Source: Allobosea sp. WAO (GTDB lineage: Bacteria; Pseudomonadota; Alphaproteobacteria; Rhizobiales; Beijerinckiaceae). Taken from it: 64,000 nt of DNA. The stretch is from positions 310,001 to 374,000 of the forward strand of contig NZ_JXTJ01000008.1 of the NCBI RefSeq assembly GCF_001509835.1, written 5' to 3'. The position numbers were made by a program, and so were the translations under genes. The notes below the pieces were generated by a model. It was not told the DNA's origin. It saw nothing but the letters and a program-made list of their open reading frames with translations, and made no database searches. Position 1 is the first letter of the stretch; each line of letters opens with the position of its first letter. This document shows positions 18,435 to 27,971 of this stretch, one piece after another.

Positions 18435-19988
18435 CTAGTCGATCGACATGGTCGGCAAGGAGATCCCGGTGCTGCTCTCGTTCAGCGCGCCGGACAGATG
18501 CCGGTAGCCCTTGACGTTGCGCCGGTAAGCCTGCGCCTGTTCGCGGTAGTTCACGAACACCCAGGGGCTGGTCTCGAGCAGCCGCTCCTCGACCTTGGCA
18601 TAGATCGCCTTGCGCTTTTCCATCTCCGTGGTGGCGCGGCCTTCGGCCAGCAGCTTCTCCAGCGCCTCGTCGCGATAGCCGATCGGCTTGGCCCAATAGG
18701 TCGAATCCGCCCCGAAGTAATAGGCGTAGGCGTCCGGGTCGGGCAGCTTCATCGAGACGCCGTAGAGCATGGCGTCGTAGTTCGCGGCATTCTTCCGCTC
18801 CATAAGGTTGGCCCACTCGACCAGCCGGATGTTCACGGTGATGCCGATCTCCTTGAGGTTCGCCTGGATGACCTGCGCGGTCGTCGTGTAGATGCCGAGC
18901 CCCTGGAAGACGATCAGCTCGATCTCGAGGCCCTTGTCGTGGCCGGCCTGCGCCAGCAGCGCCTTGGCCTTGGCCGGGTCGCGCTTGAAGCGGCCGTCCA
19001 GCTCCTTGTTGTAGAAGGGGGAATCGGACGGCGTCGGCGGCCCGTAGATCGGCGAGCCATGGCCGAAGAAGGCGGCCTTAGAGATCGCCTCGCGGTCCAC
19101 CGCATAGGCGATGGCCTGCCGGACCTTCGGGTCGTCGAAGGGCTTGCGGGTGGCGTTGAACCAGATGTTCATGAAGGCGCCGCCGCTGGAATCGACTTTG
19201 AAGTTCGGCAGGCGGCCGAGCATGTCGATGTCCTTCCAGGGCACGAAGTCGATCATATCGAGCGAGCCGCTGCGCAGAGCGTTGACGCGCGCGTCGTCGC
19301 TCTTGATCATCCGCACCTCGACGCCGTTGAGATAGGGTTCGGCGGCGAAATATGTCGGGTTCTTCTCCATGACGGCACGCACCGAAGGCTCGTACTGCTT
19401 GAGCACGAAGGGGCCGGTGCCGTTGGCCGAGGCCTTCACATTGGCGCCGCCCTCGATCCACTTGCGCGAGACGATGGCCGCCTCCGGCAGCGCCAGCACC
19501 GAGAGCAGCGTGGCGTCCGGCTGCGGCTTCTCGACCTTGACGGTCCTGGCGTCGACGACCGTGACGGTCGCGCCGAGGAGATTGGTGCGCAGCGTCGCGG
19601 CCGTTTTCTCGTCGATGATGCGGTCGAGCGAGAACTTGACGTCCTCGGCGGTCACCGGCGCGCCGTCATGGAAGGTCGTCCCGGCCCGCAGGTGGAACAG
19701 AATGGTCTTCGAATCCGGCTGCTCCCAACGCTCGGCGAGGCGCGGCACGACGGCGCCCTTGGCGTCGTAGCCGACGAGCGGGCTGTAAAGCGCCTCGATC
19801 AGCACGCGCCAGGCATTGCCGCCATAGACATGCGGGTCGAGATTGGTGATCTCGGTGACCGTGCCGTAGCGCAGCGTGCCGCCCTTCTTGGGCGTCTGCG
19901 CGAAGGCGGAGCCGGCAGAGCCGTGCATCAGGCTGAATGCGGCTGCGCCCAGCGTGGCCTGCGAGAACGTGCGGCGGGAGATGGTCAT
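18435..19988 (-). CDS. Peptide/opine-type ABC transporter substrate-binding protein
   Basis: 517 residues, SBP family 5. The N-terminus ISRRTFSQATLGAAAFSLMHGSAGSAFAQ is a Tat-type signal (SRRTF), so it is exported folded. The mature start GGTLRYGTVTEITNLDPHVYGG and the blocks FHLRAGTTFHDGAPVTAEDVKFSLDRI, VRQAIAYAVDREAI are diagnostic. It delivers substrate to the DppBC-like channel. With a glycosylasparaginase-type hydrolase and an aminotransferase upstream, the ligand could be an amino-acid conjugate or modified peptide; this is inference. Confidence 0.92.
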   Translation of the reverse strand: MTISRRTFSQATLGAAAFSLMHGSAGSAFAQTPKKGGTLRYGTVTEITNLDPHVYGGNAWRVLIEALYSPLVGYDAKGAVVPRLAERWEQPDSKTILFHLRAGTTFHDGAPVTAEDVKFSLDRIIDEKTAATLRTNLLGATVTVVDARTVKVEKPQPDATLLSVLALPEAAIVSRKWIEGGANVKASANGTGPFVLKQYEPSVRAVMEKNPTYFAAEPYLNGVEVRMIKSDDARVNALRSGSLDMIDFVPWKDIDMLGRLPNFKVDSSGGAFMNIWFNATRKPFDDPKVRQAIAYAVDREAISKAAFFGHGSPIYGPPTPSDSPFYNKELDGRFKRDPAKAKALLAQAGHDKGLEIELIVFQGLGIYTTTAQVIQANLKEIGITVNIRLVEWANLMERKNAANYDAMLYGVSMKLPDPDAYAYYFGADSTYWAKPIGYRDEALEKLLAEGRATTEMEKRKAIYAKVEERLLETSPWVFVNYREQAQAYRRNVKGYRHLSGALNESSTGISLPTMSID

Positions 19989-20012
19989 GCTGGTTCCCCT
20001 GTTCTGGTTGCT

Positions 20013-21221
20013 TCAGGCCGCCGGCAGCGCCGCCACGAAGCGGTCGATCTCGGCGATGTCGTTGTAGTAGGAGGGCGAGATGCGCATCCGTCCGCCGCGC
20101 ATGGCGAGGTCGACGCCGGCCTGCTTGAGCCTGGCTTCGATGTCCTCGCCCGGCAGGGTCGGATGTCGGAAGGAGAGATTGCCGGAACGCTCGCCCTCGC
20201 CGAACGGGCTCACGATCTCGTAGCCGCGGCGGCGCAGCGCCTCGGCCGCATAGGCGTTCAGCCCGAGGATATGGCGCTCGATCGCGGCCGGCGTCAGCTG
20301 CAGCTGCAGGCTGACCGCGGCGTCGAGCCCCCAGATGCCCGGGAAATTCACCAGCGCTTCCTCGAAGCGCCCGGCGTCCGGACGGTAGCTCAGCTCATAA
20401 TCCATATGGGCTTCATGCTTGCCGACGCTGTGATAGCCGACGCTCGGCGGGTCGAGCAGGTCGAGGGCGTCGCGGCGGCAATAGAAGAAGCCGGTCCCGA
20501 TCGGCGCCAGCATCCACTTGTGCCCGCCGACAGACATGAAGTGCACGCCGAGGCGCTCGACATCGATGGCGAGAACGCCGGCCCACTGGATCGCGTCGAG
20601 GTTCAGCAGCACGCCCTTCTCATGGCAGAGCGCAGCCGTCGCCTCGAGATCGTGCCGGAACCCGTTCGAGAACTGCACGGCGCTGATCGAGACGAGGCGG
20701 GTGCGATCGTCGATCAGGGCGCGGATGTCGTCGACGAGGATGCGCCCGCCGCGGTTCTTGACCCAGCGGATCGAGACGCCGCGCTTGGCGAGCTTCATCC
20801 AGCAATAGACGTTCGACGGGTATTCGATGTCGGGCAGGATGAGGTTGTCGCCTTCCTTCCAGTCGAGCCCGTTGGCGACGTTGACCAAGCCTTCCGTGGT
20901 GTTCTTGACGAAGGCAATCTCCGAGCGCTGCGCGCCGATCAACCGGGCGATGCGGTCCTTGATCGCAGTGTCGGCATGCACGCACCAGCGCGGATAGTCG
21001 TTGCGGCCATTGTCGCGGACATTCGCCAGGAAGCGCTCGACGGCGCCGATCACCGGCAGCGAATGGCCGCCGATCGAGGCGTTGTTCAGGTAGCAGCGCC
21101 TCTGCTTGATCGGGAACAGGCTGCCGACGCTGGCCAGCGTCTGCGCGCTGATCCCGTCAGGGTCGTCAGCGAAGAGATCGGTCTCCGGAAAGGAAGCCGC
21201 AGTCGGCGCCAGGCTGTTCAC
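20013..21221 (-). CDS. Class V aminotransferase family PLP enzyme
   Basis: 402 residues from GTG 21221, with GAGAGGAG upstream. Fold type I with the PLP lysine at 235 in SVGGHKWMLAPIGTGFFYCR, Asp209 in LNLDAIQW, and the Thr-rich cofactor loop FVKNTTEGLVNVANG (about 104-118). The overall pattern is of the isopenicillin-N-epimerase/cysteine-desulfurase-like group, whose members include epimerases, lyases and desulfurases, so transamination is not certain. It sits between the hydrolase and the binding-protein gene and probably processes an amino acid released from the imported substrate. Confidence 0.87.
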   Translation of the reverse strand: MNSLAPTAASFPETDLFADDPDGISAQTLASVGSLFPIKQRRCYLNNASIGGHSLPVIGAVERFLANVRDNGRNDYPRWCVHADTAIKDRIARLIGAQRSEIAFVKNTTEGLVNVANGLDWKEGDNLILPDIEYPSNVYCWMKLAKRGVSIRWVKNRGGRILVDDIRALIDDRTRLVSISAVQFSNGFRHDLEATAALCHEKGVLLNLDAIQWAGVLAIDVERLGVHFMSVGGHKWMLAPIGTGFFYCRRDALDLLDPPSVGYHSVGKHEAHMDYELSYRPDAGRFEEALVNFPGIWGLDAAVSLQLQLTPAAIERHILGLNAYAAEALRRRGYEIVSPFGEGERSGNLSFRHPTLPGEDIEARLKQAGVDLAMRGGRMRISPSYYNDIAEIDRFVAALPAA

Positions 21222-21268
21222 GCTAAAATCTCCTCTCGACGGAACGGTGCGGTTCGCGGGGGCACAGC

Positions 21269-22249
21269 TCACAGTTCCATCTGTTCGTAACGGCGGTGCG
21301 CGGTCGGCTTCGGCGCCGGGTCCTCGCTGATCGCGATAATCTCGCAGGGGTGGCTCGCGGGGGCGGCGTCGCCCTGGCGCCAGAGCCAGTAATGGTTCTC
21401 GGGCAGGCCGTTGACGGCGACGACGTTGTGGCCGCCGGCGGCGTCGATCGCATGGATCGTCACCCGGCCGATCAGTCCGCCCTTGAGTGCGCGCATGTCC
21501 TCGACAGCTTCGAGGACGGCCTCTTCGACGCTCATGCCCATCTTCATGTAGAGCACGACGGCGCGCGATGTTCCGGCGCGGATGCTCATCTCGCCGACCC
21601 CGGTGCAGGCGCACGCGCCGTAACGGCTGTCGGCATAGGAGCCGGCGCCGATGATCGGGCTGTCGCCGAGGCGGCCGGGATACTTCCAGCCCCAGCCGGA
21701 GGTGCTGGTGCCGGCGCCGATATGGCCCTGCGCATCGCGCGCCAGGAAGACCGTGGTGTCGCGGCCGATCTCCGGGTCGATCGCCTGCTTGCAGAGCTCG
21801 GCCATCGGCAGGTCCGGCCAGCGCGCCCGGTCGGCCTCCTCAACCTCGTCGCGGAACCAGCGCTCCCAGGCGCTGCGGGCGTGCGGCATCAGCAGCTCGC
21901 CGGCCTCGGCCTGGATTTCGGCGGCGAAGCGGCGCGCGCCATCGCCGACCAGCAGTTCGTGAGGCAACCTCTCGAGCACCTGTCGCGCGATGCTGACAGG
22001 ATGCAGATAGCCGGTCAGCGCGCCGACGGCCCCGGTCCGCAAGCTGGTCCCGTCCATGACCGAGGCGTCGAGCTCGACCTCGCCGAGCAGGTTCGGCCAG
22101 CCGCCCCGACCCACGGTGCGGACCTCCTCGCTCGCCTCGACCAGCCGGATGCCAGCCTCGATTGCATCCAATGCCGCACGGCTGCCGAAGAGCGCTTCAG
22201 CGGTTGCTGTGATGCCGCAGGCTCCCTCGTTGTTGCTGATGGCGATCAC
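21269..22249 (-). CDS. Glycosylasparaginase-type N-terminal nucleophile hydrolase
   Basis: About 326 residues if GTG 22249 is used; the start is uncertain, since the frame stays open to a TTG at 22360 without a good ribosome-binding site. The autoprocessing site is DT at 164-165 in GRDTTVFLARD, followed by GHIGAGTSTSGWGWKYPGRLGDSPIIGAGSYAD, which matches glycosylasparaginase more closely than isoaspartyl peptidase. The new N-terminal Thr after cleavage is the nucleophile. Such enzymes cleave beta-amide bonds of N4-substituted asparagine or related conjugates. There is no signal peptide, so it acts in the cytoplasm after uptake. It is first in the operon, divergent from GntR. Confidence 0.82.
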   Translation of the reverse strand: MIAISNNEGACGITATAEALFGSRAALDAIEAGIRLVEASEEVRTVGRGGWPNLLGEVELDASVMDGTSLRTGAVGALTGYLHPVSIARQVLERLPHELLVGDGARRFAAEIQAEAGELLMPHARSAWERWFRDEVEEADRARWPDLPMAELCKQAIDPEIGRDTTVFLARDAQGHIGAGTSTSGWGWKYPGRLGDSPIIGAGSYADSRYGACACTGVGEMSIRAGTSRAVVLYMKMGMSVEEAVLEAVEDMRALKGGLIGRVTIHAIDAAGGHNVVAVNGLPENHYWLWRQGDAAPASHPCEIIAISEDPAPKPTAHRRYEQMEL

Positions 22250-22475
22250 TGGCAGGTCCGGCGCTTGAACATTGAATGCAATTTTATTACGCCGTCGCGT
22301 GAGATCGCGCAATAGGTTGGATGAATCGCAATCATGTCGGCCAGAATGGCGCGGATTCAACGATTAATCTGGATGTAATTCCGGATAGATGATACAAACA
22401 CGCTTCCGCCGATTGAATTCAAATGATCGTCGGGACAGCAATCGCGCCGGATCGGCGCTAGCAGTGTGCTCGGAA

Positions 22476-23171
22476 ATGTCGGAAACCACCGTTTCAAAAC
22501 GCGCGCCGAAGCTGCTGCGGCAGACGTCCACCGGGCGCGTCGCCGCCATGCTGCGTGATCAGATCCTTTCGGGAGCCTTGCCCGAAGGAATGCAGCTCCG
22601 GCAGGAGAAGCTGGCGGCGGAGCTGGGCGTTAGCCGCGTTCCGATTCGGGAAGCCTTGCACCAGCTCGAGGCCGAAGGTCTCGTCAGGCTGGAAACGCAC
22701 AAGGGCGCCGTCGTCTCGGGCCTCTCGATCGATGATCTCGAGGAGGTCTACGAAATCCGCGCCCGCCTGGAGACCTGGCTGCTCGAGCTGTCGATGCCGC
22801 TGCTCACGCAGCAGGATTACGCCCGGGCCGAGGCGCTGCTCGCCACCATGGCGGAGGACCAGCAGGATGAGCACTGGTCGAGCCTGAACTGGAACTTTCA
22901 TTCGGCCCTCTACGCGCCGGCGAACCGGCCGCAGACCCTCGAACTGATCCGCAAGCTCTACCTCAACGCCTATCGCCATTTCCCGCTCCCGATCCGGCTG
23001 ACGGGCGGACGGGACCGGATGCATCGCGAGCATGAGCTTCTGCTCAAGCTATGCCGGGAGGGCGACGTCCAGCGCGCGAAAGACCATCTGGAACAGCACA
23101 TCCTGATGGGCGCGCGCCAGCTGATCAGCCGGCTCAAGGCCATGCGCCGCCGCGATGCGGATCATTCATGA
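22476..23171 (+). CDS. GntR-family regulator, FCD subfamily
   Basis: 231 residues from ATG 22476; the frame also contains ATG 22389, adding 29 unlikely residues. The winged helix spans about residues 17-80 (LRQEKLAAELGVSRVPIREALHQLEAEGLVRLETHKGAVV). The FCD ligand domain follows, with a metal-type His pattern (NWNFHSALY, HREHELLLKLCREGD, HLEQHI). It is divergent from the glycosylasparaginase/peptide transport operon, so it probably controls that operon. I could not identify a convincing palindrome in the 22250-22475 spacer. Confidence 0.87.
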   Translation: MSETTVSKRAPKLLRQTSTGRVAAMLRDQILSGALPEGMQLRQEKLAAELGVSRVPIREALHQLEAEGLVRLETHKGAVVSGLSIDDLEEVYEIRARLETWLLELSMPLLTQQDYARAEALLATMAEDQQDEHWSSLNWNFHSALYAPANRPQTLELIRKLYLNAYRHFPLPIRLTGGRDRMHREHELLLKLCREGDVQRAKDHLEQHILMGARQLISRLKAMRRRDADHS

Positions 23172-23503
23172 TTGCCTCGTTATCAGCAGCTCAATAGCGA
23201 GAGATCCGCCGCGACACTTTCAAGCAGAGCCGTTGTCGCAAGCCGCAATCGCGCCCACTACTATCAACCTTCCCGCACGAGTACGTATCGCACCGTGCGG
23301 TAAGTAGCTGTGATGACATCGGGCACTGACCGTGACGCTGGTCACATACTGCGAACAGGCTCGACCAACGGGTAGAGGGCGAGGTGCGCCAGGAGCCGAC
23401 TCTAGGCGATCACCCGGAAGCGGACATTCAGGGGCACGCATTGACGGTGCGGCGTTGCCCCTTGAAGCGGTCGTAGCCTGCGGCGCTCGCACCGCATGTT
23501 CAT
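23172..23503. other. Intergenic region between convergent genes
   Basis: About 332 nt. It contains repeat copy 3 (23386-23425). No gene, tRNA or clear terminator with a T run was recognised. Short open frames here show no family resemblance. Confidence 0.5.
23386..23425 (+). repeat. Dispersed intergenic repeat, copy 3
   Basis: GCGCCA at 23386, AGCCGAC at 23394 and AGCGGAC at 23419. The body TCTAGGCGATCnCCCGGA is shared with copy 5 at 42795. It is placed between two convergent genes. Confidence 0.75.
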
Positions 23504-24715
23504 CTAGACCTTGTATCGTTCAACCATCGTGACGATCCGTTGGGCGGCATCCAGCGCTGCGCCCCGGTCCTGCGAATAGTTCAGGCGGATGCTATGCGGA
23601 TGCGGGCCGAACTCCGTTCCCGGTGTCACGATCACGTTCGCCTGCTGGCGAAGCAGCCGAACGAAATCGAGCGGCGCGACGCGCAGCGCTGGCAGCGTCG
23701 GGAAGACGTAGCTGCCGGCCTGCGGGCACCGTGTCGGGAAGCCGGCCTCGGCGAAGATTGCCAGCAGATCGTCGCGGATGCGGTGATGGTCGCTGACCCG
23801 CTGCTCCATCCAGCCTGCAGGCTCGGCGAACCACGAGCGTAGCACCGCCTGGTTGTAGCCGGCAGCCCTGAGCGAGACGATCGCTTGCAGCTTCTCCATT
23901 CGGTCGACGATCGCCGGCGCGCCGAAGGCGACGCCGAGGCGGTAGCCGCTCAGTGACTCGGTTTTGGATGGCCCCATGATCGTCACGCACTGCTCGTCGG
24001 GAAGGCCGCTGGCGCGGATATGCGTATAGCTTTCGCCAGCATAGCGCAGGCGGGAGTAGAGCTGGTCGGCGACGACCATGGCGCCGTAATGCTTCGCCAG
24101 GTCCGTGATCCGCCCGATCTCGTGCGGCGAGTAGACCGCGCCGGTCGGGTTGTTGGGGTTGGAGAAGACGAAGACCTTCGCGCCCGCCGCGAAGGCCGCT
24201 TCCAGCGCCGACAGGTCGAGGCCCGCCCCTTCGCCGCCGCCGAGATAGTCCATCGCGATCGGCATGACCTCGCCGCCGAAGAATTGTACCAGCTTCCGAT
24301 TGGCGAAATAGTCCGGCTGGACGATCGCGACCTTGTCGCCTGCGGCGACGGTCGCGGCCAGCGCCAGGAACAGCGCGCCCTGCGTGCCCGGTGTGACGAT
24401 GATGCCAGCATCGGTCGAGACCCGCGCCCCGGTGAAGGCTTCGAGCTTGGCGGCCAGTTCCGCACGAATATCCGCCGAGCCGCGATACTCGGTGTAGGCT
24501 TGGCGCCCGCCGATCTGCACCGCCTTTGCGAAACGCTCCATGGCGTCCGGCGGCGGCGGGAAGGCGTCGACGTCGCCATGCGAGAAGTCGACCGCACGGC
24601 CGGGCAGCGCCTCTCCGATCATCAGGGCCCGGATGTCGGCATCCGAGCGCCGCACCTCCTGTCCAGGCGCGTTGTCGGTCGAGAGAGCTAAGAATTTGTT
24701 GGCGAGCGAAGCCAT
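23504..24715 (-). CDS. Class I/II aminotransferase (PLP)
   Basis: 403 residues from ATG 24715, preceded by AGGAAA. Fold type I with PLP Lys251 in GPSKTESLSGYRLG, Asp217 in VVADQLYSRL, and FSNPNNPTGAVY around 185-195. It resembles aspartate/LL-DAP-type aminotransferases. It is the last gene of the seven-gene operon that starts at 29589. It likely takes the amino group off the amino acid imported by the ABC transporter, or off a product of the lyase. The substrate is not predictable. Confidence 0.87.
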   Translation of the reverse strand: MASLANKFLALSTDNAPGQEVRRSDADIRALMIGEALPGRAVDFSHGDVDAFPPPPDAMERFAKAVQIGGRQAYTEYRGSADIRAELAAKLEAFTGARVSTDAGIIVTPGTQGALFLALAATVAAGDKVAIVQPDYFANRKLVQFFGGEVMPIAMDYLGGGEGAGLDLSALEAAFAAGAKVFVFSNPNNPTGAVYSPHEIGRITDLAKHYGAMVVADQLYSRLRYAGESYTHIRASGLPDEQCVTIMGPSKTESLSGYRLGVAFGAPAIVDRMEKLQAIVSLRAAGYNQAVLRSWFAEPAGWMEQRVSDHHRIRDDLLAIFAEAGFPTRCPQAGSYVFPTLPALRVAPLDFVRLLRQQANVIVTPGTEFGPHPHSIRLNYSQDRGAALDAAQRIVTMVERYKV

Positions 24716-24779
24716 GGCGTTTCCTGTTGACGGGTTGATGAGCGAGGCTTGGTGTTCGGTCGGTGAGGCCGAGCGGCGC

Positions 24780-25757
24780 TCAGCGTGGCTCGAGTGCTCT
24801 GCGGAATACGTCCGGCTCGACATTGCCGCCCGAGAGCAGCACCACGGCGCGCCGCCGGCGCAACGCTTCGGGCCGCGCCAGCAGCGCCGCGAGCGCGACC
24901 GCTCCGCCGGGTTCAAGAACGAGGCGCAGATGCTCGAAGGCGAAGCGGATGGCTGCGAGTACCTCCTCATCCGAGGCCGTCAGCACCCGAGACAGTTTGT
25001 GGCGATTGAAGGCGAAGGGCAGTTCGGCCGGGGTCGGCGCCAGCAGCGCGTCGCAGAGCGAGCCAGAGAGACGTTCGTTGACCTCGCGCCGACCGCTTTC
25101 GAGCGAGCGCCTGGTGTCGTCGAAGCCCTCGGGCTCAGCCGCCCAAAGCTCGGCCCGGCTGGCGACGGCCTCCATGGCGAGGCCGGTCCCGGCCGCGAGC
25201 CCGCCGCCGCCGCAAGGCACGACGACGAGATCGACCGCGCCCTCGGCCTGCGCGGCGGCTTCGAGCAAGGCGGTGCCCTGGCCGGCGATGACGAAGGGAT
25301 CGTCACCCGGCGGCACGACCGCGACCGGCGAGTGCGCGGCGATCTGCGCCGCGATCTCCTCGCGCGATTGCTTGCCGCGTTCGTAGAGCACGACCTCGCC
25401 TTCGTTCTCGCGCACCTTGGCGATCTTGTTGGCGGGCGCGTCGCTCGGCATGACGATGGTGGCGCGGATGTCGAGCATGCGGCCGACCGTCGCTATCGCC
25501 TGGCCGTGGTTGCCGGTGGAATAGGCGACGACGCCACCCGGGAAGGCCGCGCGATCGAGACGGTGCAGCCGGTTGTAGGCGCCGCGGAATTTGAAGGCAC
25601 CGGAGCGCTGCAGATTCTCGCATTTCAACAGGATCTCGCCGCCGGTCAGCCGGTCGAGCGCGGGCGAGCGCAGCAGCGGCGTGCGGACCGCCACGGGCTG
25701 CAGGACGCGGGCGGCGTCGAGGACGTCGTCGGGGCTCGGCAGGGGCATGTCGGTCAT
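24780..25757 (-). CDS. Threonine/serine dehydratase-like PLP ammonia-lyase
   Basis: 325 residues from ATG 25757, one base after the ATPase stop. Fold type II: PLP Lys56 in RSGAFKFRGA, STGNHGQAIA around 97-106, and the phosphate-binding PCGGGGLAAG near 190. There is no C-terminal ACT regulatory domain, so this is a catabolic-type enzyme such as threonine/serine dehydratase, a 3-hydroxyaspartate ammonia-lyase or EutB-like. Located between amino-acid transport genes and an aminotransferase, it probably removes ammonia from a hydroxy amino acid. Confidence 0.87.
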   Translation of the reverse strand: MTDMPLPSPDDVLDAARVLQPVAVRTPLLRSPALDRLTGGEILLKCENLQRSGAFKFRGAYNRLHRLDRAAFPGGVVAYSTGNHGQAIATVGRMLDIRATIVMPSDAPANKIAKVRENEGEVVLYERGKQSREEIAAQIAAHSPVAVVPPGDDPFVIAGQGTALLEAAAQAEGAVDLVVVPCGGGGLAAGTGLAMEAVASRAELWAAEPEGFDDTRRSLESGRREVNERLSGSLCDALLAPTPAELPFAFNRHKLSRVLTASDEEVLAAIRFAFEHLRLVLEPGGAVALAALLARPEALRRRRAVVLLSGGNVEPDVFRRALEPR

Positions 25758-25758
25758 G

Positions 25759-26496
25759 TCAGTGGGCCAGGATACGCGAGAGGAAGAGGCGGGCGCGTTC
25801 CGAGGCCGGCTCGGCGAAGAAGCGCGCGGTTTCGGCGACCTCGACGATCTCGCCTTGGTCCATGAAGACGACCCGGTCGGCCGCCGCCTTGGCGAAGCCC
25901 ATCTCATGGGTAACGACGACCATGGTCATGCCCTCGCGGGCGAGTTCCAGCATCACCGCCAGCACCTCGCCGATCATCTCGGGATCCAGGGCGGAGGTCG
26001 GCTCGTCGAAGAGCATGGCGACCGGGTCCATGGCCAGCGCCCGGACGATGGCGATGCGCTGCTGCTGACCGCCCGAGAGCTGCGACGGGTAGGCGGCCTC
26101 CTTGTCGGCGAGGCCGACGCGGCGGAGCAAGCCGCGCGCCTTCTCCTGCGCCTCGTCGCGGCTGCGCTTAAGCACGTGGATCTGCGCCAGGCAGATGTTC
26201 TCCAGCACGGTGAGATGCGGGTAGAGTTCGAAATGCTGGAACACCATGCCGACCCGGGCCCGTATCCGCGCGGCGGCGGCCGGCTTCGAGGGCAGATCCT
26301 CGCCATCGATCGCGATGCGTCCGGCCTGCACCAGCTCGATGCCGTTGATACATTTGACGAAGGTGCTCTTGCCGGAGCCCGAGGGCCCGCAGATCACCAC
26401 GACCTCACCGCGCGCCACCTCGAGGCTGCAGTCGCGCAGAACCGGGACGTCGCCATAGCTCTTGGACAATCCTTCGATCCGTATCATCTCGACCAT
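25759..26496 (-). CDS. Polar amino-acid ABC transporter ATP-binding protein (GlnQ/HisP type)
   Basis: About 245 residues from ATG 26496 (GTG 26505 or an earlier start overlapping the permease are possible). Walker [10 protein letters not shown] (37-45), signature LSGGQQQR (140-147), Walker [14 protein letters not shown], and switch [13 protein letters not shown], all characteristic of amino-acid ABC ATPases. It drives the two permeases encoded just upstream. No regulatory extension is seen. Confidence 0.92.
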   Translation of the reverse strand: MVEMIRIEGLSKSYGDVPVLRDCSLEVARGEVVVICGPSGSGKSTFVKCINGIELVQAGRIAIDGEDLPSKPAAAARIRARVGMVFQHFELYPHLTVLENICLAQIHVLKRSRDEAQEKARGLLRRVGLADKEAAYPSQLSGGQQQRIAIVRALAMDPVAMLFDEPTSALDPEMIGEVLAVMLELAREGMTMVVVTHEMGFAKAAADRVVFMDQGEIVEVAETARFFAEPASERARLFLSRILAH

Positions 26497-26545
26497 GTCG
26501 TTCACGCTGTCCCGCGGGTTGCAGGGGAAGGGATTACCGGCGGCG

Positions 26546-27208
26546 CTAATGCGCACGCTGCCGGTCGCTGCTCAGGCGCTGCGCCAGGGTGCTGCCCGCG
26601 GTGCAGAGGGCGAAGTAGACGAGCGCGGCGAACACATAGAGCTCGACGATGCGGTTCTGGGTGTTCGCGACGATGCTGGCCGAGGTCATGAAGTCGTGCA
26701 GGGACACGACATAGACCAGCGACGTATCCTGGAAGAGCACGACGCCCTGCGTGACCATCAGCGGCGCCATCTTGCGTAGCGCCTGCGGCAACACCACCAG
26801 GCGGATCGCCTGGAGATAGCTCATGCCGGAGGCCTGCGCGGCCTGCCATTGCCCCGGCCGGACGCTCTTCAGGCCGGCCCGGATGATCTCGGAATAATAG
26901 GCCCCCTCGAACATGACGAAGGCGATCAGCACCGAGTAGAGCGCGCCGACCGGCCGGCCGAGCAGGAGCGGCACCAGGAAATAGAACCAGAAGATCACGA
27001 GGATCAGCGGGACGGCCCGGAAGCCATTCACATAGAGCGCGGCGAGCGTCGCCAGGACGCGGAAGCGCGAGAGGCGGACGATGGCGATGACCAAGCCGAG
27101 TGCCAGGCCGCCGATCATGGCGATGGCGGTCAGTCCGAGGCTGAGGCCGAGCCCCTTTGCCAGGAAGGGCAGAGCGCCCAGAATGACGGAGACGTCGAAG
27201 CCGGACAT
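26546..27208 (-). CDS. Polar amino-acid ABC transporter permease
   Basis: 220 residues, HisM/GlnP type. About five membrane helices; the start [24 protein letters not shown] is family typical, as is the coupling block [56 protein letters not shown] matches the RGTP-like region of the family. It forms a heterodimer with the permease at 27212. Its stop precedes the ATPase start with little or no spacing. Confidence 0.92.
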   Translation of the reverse strand: MSGFDVSVILGALPFLAKGLGLSLGLTAIAMIGGLALGLVIAIVRLSRFRVLATLAALYVNGFRAVPLILVIFWFYFLVPLLLGRPVGALYSVLIAFVMFEGAYYSEIIRAGLKSVRPGQWQAAQASGMSYLQAIRLVVLPQALRKMAPLMVTQGVVLFQDTSLVYVVSLHDFMTSASIVANTQNRIVELYVFAALVYFALCTAGSTLAQRLSSDRQRAH

Positions 27209-27211
27209 TGC

Positions 27212-27928
27212 TCATCCCCTCGCTGTCGGGCCGGGGATCGAGGTCTTGCGCTCGATGATCGCCATCAGCGTCGTCACCATCAGGGCGATCGTCATGTAGA
27301 CGACGGTCGCGGCGGTGAAGGCCTCGAAGCCCTGATAGGTGAAGCTCTGGATCTTCTGGGTCTGCGCCGTCAGCTCGTAGACGCCGATGGTCAGCGCGAT
27401 CGAGGAGTTCTTGAAGATCGTCAGGAACTCTGAGGTCAGCGGCGGAACGACGATCCTGAAGGCCTGCGGCAGCAGGACGAGCCGATAGGCCTGTACCGTG
27501 GAGAACCCCGAGGCGCGCGCCGCCATCGACTGGCCGCGGGGCACGGAGGCGATGCCGGCGGCGACCTGGACCGCGACGCGCGAAGCTGTGAACAATCCCA
27601 GCGCCACGATCGCCGTCACGACTTCGGGATGGGGCAGATCCCGCTTCAGCCATGTCCCGGCGGCCTTCGGCAGCAGCTCGGGCACGACGAAGAACCAGAG
27701 GAACATCTGCAGGAGCAGCGGCACGTTCCGGAACAGATTGATGTACGAGCCGGTGGCGAAGCGCACCATGCCGGAGGCGCCGCTGTGGACGATGCCGATC
27801 AGCGTCCCCAGGCCGAGCGCTATGATCCAGGCGGCGATCGAGACCGCCAGCGTCATGGCGATGCCCTGGCCGAGCCACTCCAGATAGGGGGACTGGACGA
27901 GGACGCCCCAGTTCCATGCATAGTTCAT
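27212..27928 (-). CDS. Polar amino-acid ABC transporter permease
   Basis: 238 residues from ATG 27928. The motif SYINLFRNVPLLLQMFLWFFVVPELLP is typical of GltJ-like permeases, and the coupling loop is GQSMAARASGFSTVQAYRLVLLPQAFRIVVPPL. It partners with the permease at 26546; they are separated by only 3 bp. With the binding protein immediately upstream the set is complete: one binding protein, two permeases and one ATPase. Confidence 0.92.
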   Translation of the reverse strand: MNYAWNWGVLVQSPYLEWLGQGIAMTLAVSIAAWIIALGLGTLIGIVHSGASGMVRFATGSYINLFRNVPLLLQMFLWFFVVPELLPKAAGTWLKRDLPHPEVVTAIVALGLFTASRVAVQVAAGIASVPRGQSMAARASGFSTVQAYRLVLLPQAFRIVVPPLTSEFLTIFKNSSIALTIGVYELTAQTQKIQSFTYQGFEAFTAATVVYMTIALMVTTLMAIIERKTSIPGPTARG

Positions 27929-27971
27929 GGCGTGCTCTTCCCCGGCCTGCCCCCGAAGCTTCCGATCCGCC

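Noticed and set aside
18414..21290. A 958-codon plus-strand open frame opposite the binding-protein and class V aminotransferase genes
   Set aside because: Despite its length it mirrors two clearly recognisable minus-strand genes; its translation has no domain pattern.
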